64,000 nt of DNA. Source: Gavia stellata. Taxonomy: Eukaryota; Chordata; Aves; Gaviiformes; Gaviidae. The notes beneath the pieces are model-generated. The model had not been told where the DNA came from, did not search any database, and worked only from the letters and a program-made list of their open reading frames with translations. A program made the position numbers and the translations under genes. Of this stretch, positions 38,901 to 50,900 are shown piece after piece. The first letter of the stretch is position 1. Each line of letters opens with the position of its first letter. Where the stretch lies: positions 19,664,428 through 19,728,427 of the forward strand of contig NC_082610.1 in assembly GCF_030936135.1 (NCBI RefSeq), in the 5' to 3' direction.

Positions 38901-41900
38901 ATTCCTCACCATGTCTGGCGTTTGTAGCTCTACCGATTCTGAGCCGGCTGCTGTAGAGCAATTACTGCATAAGTTTCAGTCTGAAGCTGGAAAACATTCC
39001 CCCCTCAAAAAAAAAAAAAAAAGAGAGAAAAAAACCCCAAACCAACAAACGATTAGCATTTTAATCTTTGCAAGGAGGAATTAAGCCTACATTTGGTGTG
39101 TTAGAGTTTTTAAATTAGGCTCATATGCTCCAGGGTACAAGCTTGTTTTGCGTGATGTTCTGCTATTGGAGCTTGGCTTGCCTGGGCATTAAGCCCTGGC
39201 ATGAAAGGCACTAGGGTAGTTTGGAAATTAGGCGAACCAAATGGTGACACAGTGGATGTTCATTTATGCATAGTCTTGCTTAAACGACTCCTCGGAAGAG
39301 GCTGAAGCAACATAACAGAAATAGCATTAAAGTAGAGCAGTTAACCTCCCCCAAAATGGAAACAGTAAATACAATGACAAGTATCGAAAGAAACTTTTTC
39401 TTCTTTGGTATTCAGATTGTCTGGTTTTATCAAACAGGTGAATTTCTTATGTTGGCTTAAGAGTTTCAGATACAAATTCTTAAGTTACTTGAAAAATACA
39501 GTGTAAGTGATGCAGACTGGTCTGCCAGCATGCCTCAGCTCTGAGGACAGCAGTTTCCAGGCTCATTTGTCCCTAGGTGTCTGCTGGGATTTCATGCTTT
39601 CTTTTCAGGACATATAATTGTTGGCATGTTTCTCCTTCTTGACTTCTGTTACTGGTTTAAACCAGATGGGCCACAGGTAATTAGTTTGGCTTCATGAAAA
39701 CTGTGTAGGCTACTCTGTGACAAGAACAAATCCTGTGTTTCTCCCTATTTGGAGAGCAAGTACTGCAAAGTCAACAGCTGGGATGGGATATGTATATTAA
39801 GGAAGAGTGCCAGCCCTCAATGTTCTGCAAAAATTTCATTTGGTACATAAATACCATTTTGTTTCCTGGTGAAAATACAGCAAGTTTTTACTTGTCAGTC
39901 TGTTATCATTTACAGTCCCCTAGTGATATGTAGCACTCGTATTGTGTGAAGTAACCACTTCCAGCTCTTTCATATTGTGAATCTATAGCACTTGGTTACA
40001 ATTTTCTTGCTTGTCGAGCTGGCTAGGTTTTGTTGTTTTTTACATGCCTATCCTAATCTAATCTGAGACTTTAAAGAGATTCTTGCTCTTAAGAAAACTC
40101 AAACATGGTCAGTAATGCTAATAATACTCTGCAATGCCTAGCGGAGTAAGGTTTAACTTGTCATATGGTTAGTTATTAGAAGGTGCATGAAAGTGTGTGA
40201 GGAAGCAGTGCTACTATGCCCTCACTGATTTTCTATGCTTTGGGGCTCAGAGGTTTGTGTACAGGAAAGGTGTATTAGCAGATACAACATGACTTAACCA
40301 GTGGGATGTATTTCAAGTGATGGACAAGGATGGGGTCTTTTCATGATAAGGATAAAAAAGAATCTAAATCCCAGTGCCCTGGGGACAGTTTTTCATTGTC
40401 TATTTAATGAACAAATGGTTAATGGCAAATAAAGGCTTGACTCCTATGTAGTTTTACAGGTAGTTTTACATCAGGTTTAATCTTGCAAGGATAAGCAACA
40501 ATAGTTAGGAAGATTCAAACATTTAAGCTTCTGTACAGTATAGCTATGAGACCACACGCTTGTGGTTTTTGTCAGGTTTTTACAGTCCACGCTGAAGTCT
40601 CTGACACTGAATGTTCACTGTGGTTGTTACTCAGTCTAGCTTGATTAATGCTGCTATGGACTTGTGTATAATACAATTTTACCTGCCTGCAATGACAAAC
40701 ACCTATTGATAACTAACTGAAAATCAGATGCTAATACTGGTCAGTGTACAATGTATTCTCCCATTGATGGTAAAAAAGAATAGATTTACTGATCAAGATT
40801 TTCCTCTTACTCATTCTGGGTATCAAGAAAGTAATAATGTCATGACTGGAGAATCTACTGTCATGGAGGGAGGAGTACAATCATGTTAAAATTCAGAGAG
40901 GAACAAAAATTCAGTAACACAGAGGGCACACTGACAGAAAAACATTTTAAGGAGAGTAGAGGAGAAAGCCTACCTCATCTACCCTCAGTTATCAAAGCCA
41001 GAGTTTGTGTTTTTAGGATGCACTTGGTACAGGTCTTTTTTTGATTGTGATCTTTTCTGTGGACAACTGACAGATAGCCCTTATGCTCTTTGAAGGCATC
41101 TGGATTTTACCATTCCTATGATGAAATTAGTGCAGCAACCAAAGACAGTGCGCAAGTAGGGTTGCAGGTTTTTATTTCTGAATTTAAGCTACTATTCGGA
41201 ATAATAGAGAATAGTATTGGAAGGTACGTTATCCTAAGGCAAAAAAAAAAACCCTATACGTACCTTTTGATAGAAGTTTATCTAACAAGCTCTTAAAATC
41301 TACCAATGAATGAATGTTATTACAGTGCTCCCAGACGACCTGCACCATTAGAAGGTTCTCCCTAATGTCTCGCCCAGGCTTGCTAAAGTAATTATCTTGG
41401 GATGTTCAGGTTGTTCCAACTCATTAGAAATGAACTGCTAAATTGTCATGTTTCCATTAAAATGCCATTTTTTTTTTCATTTGCTCATTCTTTCATAATT
41501 TTTATCTCTTGGGATGATGTTTCTCTGACTTATTAACAATAATAATAATAGCCTTTCATATTACATGAGCAAAACGTGATTTGGAGATGTTAAGAAGATG
41601 GGGGTTAGTTGGGAGGGGAAGGAACCTCCTGCTTTTGTCTCTGCCTTCATCTGTCCCAACACTTTTAGTGTGTGAAATTGGGAGATTGTTCTAAGAGTAG
41701 AACCAGATGAAAAGCCACAACTGGAAGAGTGTATGTGAATAGTGGTGATTGCACTGGTTTTACGGAGTTACCTTTCAGTTTGATTTTTATTTCTACTTTA
41801 AGAGGAATGGGACTTTCATACAGACTGTATTTAAAAAAAAAAAAAAAAAAAAAAAAAGGAAGAAATTTATACTAACTTGGAATTTGTGGTATTTGTTTCT

Positions 41901-44900
41901 CCCGCAACGGACTGACGTCAGCACTATGGTCCAATGGAATAACATTTTTGGGTTTGCAATGTACAGTCCCTGATTTGTCATATTGATCTGGGTTTGTAGG
42001 CCACAAAATCAGATACTGCGTTTAAGCTCTGGTTTAACTGAGATTTGGATCATATCATTGCATGCAATTCTTCAGCTGTTACAACTTTTTGTCTTTAGAA
42101 AGGAAATGGAGAAAAAGAATGCTGTATTACAAATGCTTGTGAACGTATTTGAATACTAAGCGTGCACATTTTCTGAAATGCTTAACGAGTAACATGCATC
42201 TTTGTAAAAGCCTTGATACGTTGTCTGCAAGGATGTGATCACTGAAGGAGAAAGGTTGGAGATGGAGATCATGCTGTGCTTTTTAAAATCTCCAATCAAC
42301 GGCATGGAATTCAGCCCCCACTATGTATTAAATCTATTTTCATCTGTCTGAGAATCTCTCTTTTTTTGGTTAATCATTCAGTATGGTCACATTCTTTTTT
42401 TTTTTTTTTTTTGACAGCAAGGATTAGATCTGTAATTACTGTTCATGGCTTTGAATGGTGGTATTGTGTCAAGGTCCTGTTGTTGACTTGCCTGCTTCAT
42501 CCCATACTATTGCAAACAGACCTTAATTCTATTTTTAGCACTATTTCTGAGGAAGGTGTCTGTAAGCTTTATCTCTTCCATCCTTTGTCTCTCGGCAAAA
42601 GCTTTCTTAGTGTTTGACCAGTTTCAAACAAAATTGACATAGACATAGAGTTTTAATAGTCAGGTCCCTGCTGCTTTATGAAAATAGGCAGCTGGACAGA
42701 TGAAGCTGACCCATCTTTTTTCCCAAGACCCAGCACTGAGAGGACATTGTAAATGGAGCATCTATAAGACACCAGAAAATCTAGTCGCAAAACATCCACG
42801 GAAACCAGTATCCATGTAGAACTGTTTTCTAAATACTGAGAGTGGAGAATTACTTCAGTGAGCTGTCATCCTTACAGAGTTTTGGAGAACCTAAAAAGAG
42901 ATAGGGTAGTTACAAAACTGCCAAGAAGATTTTTCCTGAAAAGAAAATGGTTTCACATTTAACTTGTTTATGCATTTGACTACTTCATTATCAATGCCTA
43001 TAATGGTGTGATGCACAGGGTAGAGATTTTAGCTCTTTCTCCTATTTGCTGGAGAACAGATTTGGATGCAGGAAGAAACGGTGAATTTTTATTCAGTGAT
43101 TGTGCATTAACTGAATTCAGTGGTCTGTGTTCATAAAATGCAGTAGCGTTATACTTTAGTGCAGCTAACTGCAAGGAGCTATGAAAACCAGTAGTATCTG
43201 ATGGTGAAGAAAGATGGGAGAAGGGAAGATTTACAAACAGTTGCTTTACAGAGAAAACAGAGAATTATACACAACAAGAAAATTAAGTCATTACTGAGAA
43301 GATGACTTCTGAAATTGATTTTCTGTTTCCTGTATATATTTATCAGTTTTCCATTACGAAGGGCTATTCAAAGACATGAGGATACAGAAAACTTCTCTTT
43401 TATAAGGGAGGGAGAAGGTGAGGTAACCAAACAAGAATGCAGTTTGAACTTGCAGGGAATAGCAGTCAGTTACAAGACCCTTTTTTTTTCACTTACCTTA
43501 TTTCATTTTGAGAGTAATCATAGTGAGACAAGAAGTAATTGAGAATGTAGATTCATTTGAAAGTAGATGAAAGTGGCTTGCATGGTTGAAGTATTTTTTC
43601 TAGTCTTTCAGAGAGTCAAAACCTCATAGAAATACTTATCAGTAAAGCACTAATGGGAATTTTGATACATATGACCATATGCTATTTGGAAGATTCAGGT
43701 AATAGACATTATAGGCTGTGAAACAAACTCCCCTGCATTTATTTTAGATGTGAAAGGATAGAACAGTAAAAAGGGACTGTGAAATTCTACGCTGTGTGTA
43801 CAGAAATACCAAGGAAAACAGGTGATTTCTTCTTCTAAGTCTGTGATGTTGTCCCTTTAATAGTTTCTGTATACACATTTAGCAGCATGCCATCGGAAAA
43901 TACTGACAAATTATTGGCAACATGTGCAAATGAGACCTATGCTCTCAGGGGATTAGTTGTTCCTCTCTTGCTGTGTTGTCCAGCAGAAATTTGGGTCAGG
44001 AGCCTACAAATGGAAACGGCAAATCTCTCAACAAAGAAAAGGAGCTTCTTAGTGAAGTCAAAATTCACATAGCTAAGAATGGGAAGAAATTAATACTGGG
44101 CCATGTAAACAAGATTTCAGCAGGAAAGGCAGTATTTTATCCAAGAAAATTCATCTCCCAAAAGCGTGTGGTGAAAGCTTTATCACCTCTCAAGGAAATG
44201 GGCTGATCTAAAGCAAAAATGTTGATGTGTCTCAGGGACAGCTGTTCTCTGTACAAGAAAAGGGCTGTGTCACTTACTAGAAATATTTCTGTGTCTTAAA
44301 CATTATGCTCAAAAAGTAGAGTGCTTTTTCTCTCAGTAACTTAGTGGTTCCCTACAAAGGGACAGGAAAGATAGAATAGAGTATCTTCCATTGGAATGGA
44401 GCCACAATGATCATCTAGTCCAACTGCCTGATCGCTCAAGGCTGAACAAAAGGTAAAGCATGTTGTCAAGGGCATTTGGACAAAATGCCTCTTAAGCACT
44501 GACAGGCTTGGGGCATTGACCACCTCTCTAGGAAGCCTGTTCCAGGGTTTGACCTCCCTCTTGGTAAAGAAATGCTTCCTAGCGTCGAGTGTAAACCTCC
44601 CCTGACGCAGCTTTGAGCCATTCCAATGCATCCTGTCACTGGATACCAGGGAGAGGAGACCAGCACCTCCCTCTCCACGTCCCCTCCTCAGGAAGCTGTA
44701 GAGAGCAATGAGGTCACCCCTCAGCCTCCTTTCCTCCAAACTAGACAAGCCCAGAGTCCTTAGCCCTCCTCAGAGGACATGCCTTCCAGCCCTGTCACCA
44801 GTGTGCTGCCCTCCTCTGGACGCATTCAAGGACCTTCACATCCTTCTTCAATTGTGGGGCCCAGAACCGCACATTGTAGTCAAGGTGGGGCCACACCGAC

Positions 44901-47900
44901 GCTGAATACAGTGGGATAATCCCCTCTTTTGACTGCCTGGTCATGCTGTTTGATGCACCCAGGATGGCGTTTGCCCTCTGGGCTGCCAGGGCACACAGCT
45001 GGCTCCTATTGAGCCTGCTGCTGACCAGCACAAGCACCTGGGATAATGTCCTATGTACATCATGATGGACATTATATCCATACCTCAGCTGAAATGAATG
45101 ATCTGTTATATATATAGTATCAGAAGTGGTTTTTACTGCAGTTAAAGTGCCATAAATTTCATCTCTGTGGTGAATTTGTCCTCATGGAACAACTTTTACA
45201 GTCCATATAGATGCAAATTTTGCTGAGATTAGATGGCTGTTTCCAAACCTGAATAGTTGGGGTTTTTGCTAGCATTTAATAAGCTTCAGAGTTAACTATG
45301 TTGAACAATGATAGAAGAAGCACGTAAGAACACTCGTGCATTTGAGCAGAATGTTAGGGAAACTGAATGGCATTTGCTACAGGTATTGAGTTAGAAAAAT
45401 ACAAATGCAAATATCATATGAAGTGGCTGGCTCTTAGAACAGCAATAAAAAGGATTTATTATAAACTAACATAAAAAGAATACCCTTCTCTGCTTAAATT
45501 TACTTCTTGAATCCAAATTGTTTCATAATTATAGTGCATGTTGCATAATTTCAGTATATTTATAGGCCAGTAGGAGCAGGTTTCTTTAAACAGCAGATTT
45601 CACTTGTATTCAGTGTTCAACTTCACTCTTAACGAGTACATTTGTTAGACTCCAAATGAGATGTAATTTTTGAACTGTGTCTTATGATTTACTCAAAGAT
45701 AAAGCAAATGAAGCAGTTCAGAGGTCAGGGTTAATTCCATGCAAAGAGACTTTTCAGATATATTGAATCATTTGCTTTTCCTATTATTCATGTTCATCCA
45801 GCTGACTTCTGCTCCTTCGCATTTGTGATGTTGATAGTGAGCTGATAAAATCATCAAGGTTTTAGTCATCTGACAATTTAGTAACAAGCTGTCTTTAGTA
45901 TGCATATTGTACAGTGCTGATAAATGACGATGAAGTTTCTGCCACTTCACTGAATATTTTGGAAATGGTATTCAAGGCTTAGAAGAATGACAGGCTTTTG
46001 GCTTAGGCTTGGAAACTTTTATTCTCACGGACTGTGCGTATTCTGTGCCAAGTCTCTTGACTTTCTCTGTGCTGTTTTTCTCAATGATGTAGTCAGCAGA
46101 GCATACCTGCCTTGAGTTAAGTTTACTATTAAATATCGGAATGAATGGAAAACCTCAAATGAGAAGCATAGTGGTTGTTGAAAAATACTTAGTTTTTATC
46201 CTTGAGTGCCAATTTTCTTGATTCAGAACAATTCTCAAGGCATGAATCAAATAGTCTTGGTTTTGCTCCAGTGGATGGTTTCCCCGAAGTGCTCGACTAG
46301 AGCAGAATTGACTGGTGGTGCAGGCTGAGCTGGTGAGTGGTGCTTGCTTTCTGTGAAGAGTGGTGGTGTTCTAACACTCTCCATGAATGGACAAAGCGTA
46401 TTCATTGCTGCTGGGTTTGTTCAAATTGGAAATTTATGACCTTGCTCCTCAGATGGCGTTCCTTTGTAGCGGAAGTAGTTCAGTTACAAGCTTGCTTTGG
46501 AGAAAATGATGGCAACATCCATTTTAACCTGGGTTGTTGGGGTTTTTTTTTATTATTCCTTGACAGTCTATATGAAAAATGGATGTAGAGGGCAAGTTAC
46601 ATATACAGATTTCATTAAAGTACTACCCAGTTTAATCTATAAAGCAATCCAACTTGCCCTAATATTTAATGCACATTATAATTACTTTTTATGCATTTCC
46701 CTTCATGAGTAATCACAATCAATTTACTGAAAATGTGTTTTGCTGGAGTTTGCATTGGGGAATTGCTTTGCCTACAGACATCCAAGTTGCCGTGACATTG
46801 TTTCAAAGATGTCTTTTATTTTCTTTATCCTTGTAGAACAACTGTAGTTTGCAGTTGCAGTAAATGACAAGCAGATAACTATCCAAAAAACTGAGGTCCA
46901 CCAATAGGTTCCAGAAGTGGAGATTTGTTTTAATTTGTTAAAACCTTGGAAGGAAGGGGATGGGATTTCTCTTTAGTATGACAAGTATATCACTGGTTCT
47001 GAAAACTTGAGACTTCCAGAACACCACTATGCTTCTTACAAATTACAGCTACATAATCTAGTGTATGTTTGGTCAGGTTCATTGACCTGACTTGCAAATA
47101 TCATTCATGCTTTGCTCCCTTATAATGACAGGCATGTTAAATGATTTAATCTGCCCCACTTTGTAACCTGTACTCTGTTAACCTCTTTCCTAATGCGATG
47201 GAACAGAAAGTGTCCTTGTAAACTGATAAATGAACGCTGTTATGCTCTGGTGATCCACTCAGCACATATTGTTGGATAGAGAATTTGCACACTGATCCAA
47301 AAGTGATAAGGGTCAAAATAAGTGATTTTTCAGTTTATTACTTGCATCTGTCACTGAGCATCTTTTTGGTTTTTATATTTAAGACGGAACGTGAGTGGTT
47401 TTAATGTGTACCTTGTCTAGACAGGGGTTGCCTGCTAATTTCTAGATCAAGTAGCAGTTTCTGATATTGCTGGGAAGGTCTGGATTCTTCAGTCTCTCTC
47501 CTCTACTCTCTAGAGGAATCTTGCACAATCCTCCAAGTCTGCCTCTCGAATGGCAGAGTCGCACCATAGAGTTTGTAGCTGTTAAACCAGCTTTTTTTTT
47601 CTTTTCTTTTATAATGTACCCCTATGAACCCTGCTCTCACAGGCTATTTAGGACAATACACTACTTCTCTACCTGTCTGTCCCATCTTAACGTGCTTCAG
47701 AGCCCTCTGGCTGAGGACATGGTTCTCCTGGCAGCAACTTCTCCTTTTTAGTTCGGTCCCATCTTTGCAATGGGATTAAGCCTACCCAGTGCTAGATTTT
47801 GTAAATCAAGAATAAGCAAAAAAAAAAAAGGGGGGAGTAAGAATTGTATTACATATTTCATACAAAGGTATGCAGAAGGCATAACTAGACTTTTGTCTAG

Positions 47901-50900
47901 AGAAGATCATAGAATGGATTTCTTGTCCCCCTCCAAAAGAAGAAAGAAATAGAGATGTTTTTTCCTAAAGAAAAGAGGTTTGTATAATCTTTTGCTAAAA
48001 GCAGGCCATTGTATTGGCCTTCTGCTTTTTAGGACTTTCTTGGAAGGGAATGAAAAGAAACTAAAGTGGTTTTCATTGGTGAGAGAAAATTTCTTAAGTA
48101 CAGCACAAGCTGAAATTATCGTTCTTTTTGAGATTAATTAAAAAATTACCTTTGCTTTATGTTTTTGTATCAACAGCTGCACCCATCCATTTATTTAGGT
48201 ATGGCTCAGATAAATTAGTTTTGTAAGTGTCACAAACAGTTTGACAGGCCAAGCAATTACAGGTTTTGTAAAAGCTTTTAGAGTTCAGTTGATTGCTACC
48301 TAAGGCAATTTGATTAGTCCACAGCCCTTATAATCACTATTGTAGCCATGCTGGAAATGCCCATTTGGTAACTATGCTGTGGAAGTCTGATTCTTCCCAC
48401 AGGCAACACAAGTAGCATTGAATATTTTTTCTTAGACATTTATTAAAAGAATGGTACTGAAATACCTTTTTTTGCCACCTCAAAATGAAAGATTTTTCTT
48501 ACCTGATCAAATGGTATGAAACCCGATGGAGAGAATAACCCAGGTTATTGTAGTAATTTATCTCTTCCTGTTCTTTTTGTTTTGCTCTGTTTTAAAAGGA
48601 CTAACCAGCCGGGAATGTTCACAAAGAAAGAATTTGATCAGTTGGCCTCAGCAATAGACAGCTTCAGTCTCATGACATACGACTATTCAACACCACAACG
48701 GTAAGACTCCATCTAATATTAGAAAAGGATTGCTGATCCTAACTGATCTTAACTGATTCCCAGTTAAGTCACTATTAAATCTACAGTATGAGTTCATATT
48801 TTTAGTACAGTGGATAGTGTTTTCTAACTGTATCAGATACTAAAGTTTTGGATTAGTAATTAGGATAGGTGATTTTTGAACAAGCCTATAACTCAGGACA
48901 TTGTTTAATAGCAGAGTATATTTGGCACCCAGATGTTGTGAAAAGCTTTATGCTCAAGCTAAAAAGTTATCCTTTTACTAGCTCTGTGACATACATTCTT
49001 TTCCAGGCCAGATTCTTTTGGTTTTAGTTATTTAGCACAGTTCTGCAGAATAGGTACATGAAAAATCTAGTACATGTCATTGTCAAAAAAATTAGCTTTA
49101 AAGCACAACTGACAACTTACTTGCTTCATCCTGAGGCAGCAGACTGCCTTTTGGCAGCACTGCTAATGTGGACATGCTTGGATATGTTTTTCCATTCTTC
49201 CACTAGTCCCTCCCTTGTACTGATACAGCTGCTTATGCAGCAGTTCATCAAACCAGATCAGGGAGCTGATCTGACTGAAAAATAACTCAAAACCCCACTT
49301 TTGTACATGAATATTCATTTTCAGGAACTTAATATTTTTAACTGTGTGAAAGTGGAACAGCAATGTAGTTGAGAGGTCCTTAAACTCTACAGAGACTCTT
49401 TATGTTACTGTTCTCCAAAAGCATGGTTCATTTCACCTCCAAATTGCAGGTAAGGATATGCTTTAGGAATTCCTGGGAGATTCTGTGTATCTTGCTTCAG
49501 GGTGGCTGTCCAGAGTTAATATTTGTGGTAAACTGGCAGATTTAGAAATGCCATCATTATTGTGTTTATTACATCACTAAAACCTTTGTCACCTGTAGTA
49601 TATTAGCATTCTGATAATGTCTAGATAGGTTTAACAGAAAGGAACTTCTGTCTCTTTTGAAAAGAATTTATATACCTCCTTCCTATCTCTCCCCAGCGAT
49701 CTTCATCTAGCGACATCTTCAAGCCTAGCAACCTAGGGGAGAACAAGCATAGGCAGTAATGTGTACTGAAGTTAGAACAGGTTTTTTTGTTACTCTCCTG
49801 CTGGAATATGCAGCATAGATGTATCCAGTTTAGCTTTCCTCTAGATAAATCTGACATCTGTGAAAATGAGGTGCTAAGGGCTTTTGTACAGGCTGTACAA
49901 ACCCATCTGGAACCCTGAATGTATTTTGAAATACTGTGCTGTAAGCTGCATCTTTCCTGTGTTGTGAAGCTGCACCATGCTTTATGCCATGTTAAAATCA
50001 CAGGTTCTTGTATGATGTAGTCACATCTTTATGCTTTCACTGGCGATCTAAGTTACTTAGACTTGCCTTGGAGCTGCTCATCTTTTTTTACTTGAGGAGG
50101 GAAGCGTTCATCAGTTCACACCCATTGTATTTGAAATAAATTGAGTTTCCGAGATGTAACACTTTTAGTCTGAGAAGAGATTTGATAAAAAGAATTAAAA
50201 CATTTTTCTCTTGAATTTGCTTTGATTGGGCTGAGTATATGAAATACAGGATAATACATATGTTTTCTCACAATTTTTTGCCTTTAAATATGAATACAAT
50301 TTCCAGCAACGTTCCTGTACTGTATTAGTACATTGAGTTTTAATGGCACAGATATCCCAAAGGCTTTGAGGCAGATAATTAGTAGGGAGTAGATGTTGAT
50401 ATTTGTAAGACTAAAATATGTTTTTCCTTTTATCATGTTAGTGAGTGCCTTTTATCATGTTAGTGAGTGTTTGCAATAAAGCCTGCTCTCCTCTCTGATG
50501 AGATAGGAATGGAATGAGCATGATGCCCTGATACTATATGTATGACAATTCAATTACTCAGTGTATTAAGGCTCTACTCTTTTTCTTAATGTAGCTTTTT
50601 GTTAGGTAATTGTCTATTTAGGGTTTGATCCATGAATAAGTGTTAAACAGTCATTGAAACCTGTCTTGCTTACCAGCCACTGATTTTATAGTTCTTTCTG
50701 TAAGCAAATGGTGGATTTTATCCCAGTATGTTGTGCCAGTTTACAGTAAAAACATTGAGGATGGTGTTGGAAAACAACTGAAATCATACAGAGTTTTGAA
50801 TTATCGTGTGGGCATTGTGCCAGGCCCAGTGACAGAGAAAATGGGCTAGGTGGAAACCTTTTCTTACCCACTGTAAGAAATTCTGTGTCCCTTCACCTTA

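Larger units (their letters stand above)
24893..48598 (+). other. CHID1: CHID1 intron 8 (23.7 kb)
   Basis: The largest complete intron in the window. It contains two CR1 fragments (listed separately), A/T homopolymers (A25 at 41833-41857, T18 at 42395-42412), CRE-like octamers, small direct repeats and hairpins. No nested gene or processed pseudogene was recognised. The acceptor is preceded by a good pyrimidine tract (about 48560-48592). Confidence 0.8.

Noticed and set aside
39007..39022. A16 tract as the tail of a retrocopy
   Set aside because: No recognisable transcript or SINE body upstream and no flanking duplication seen.
42395..42425. T18 tract followed by GACAG, looking like a splice acceptor
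   Set aside because: Joined to exon 8 in its phase it reads Gly-Lys-Asp-stop, and CHID1 continues properly at 48599. Probably a chance acceptor-like site, though a cryptic exon cannot be excluded.
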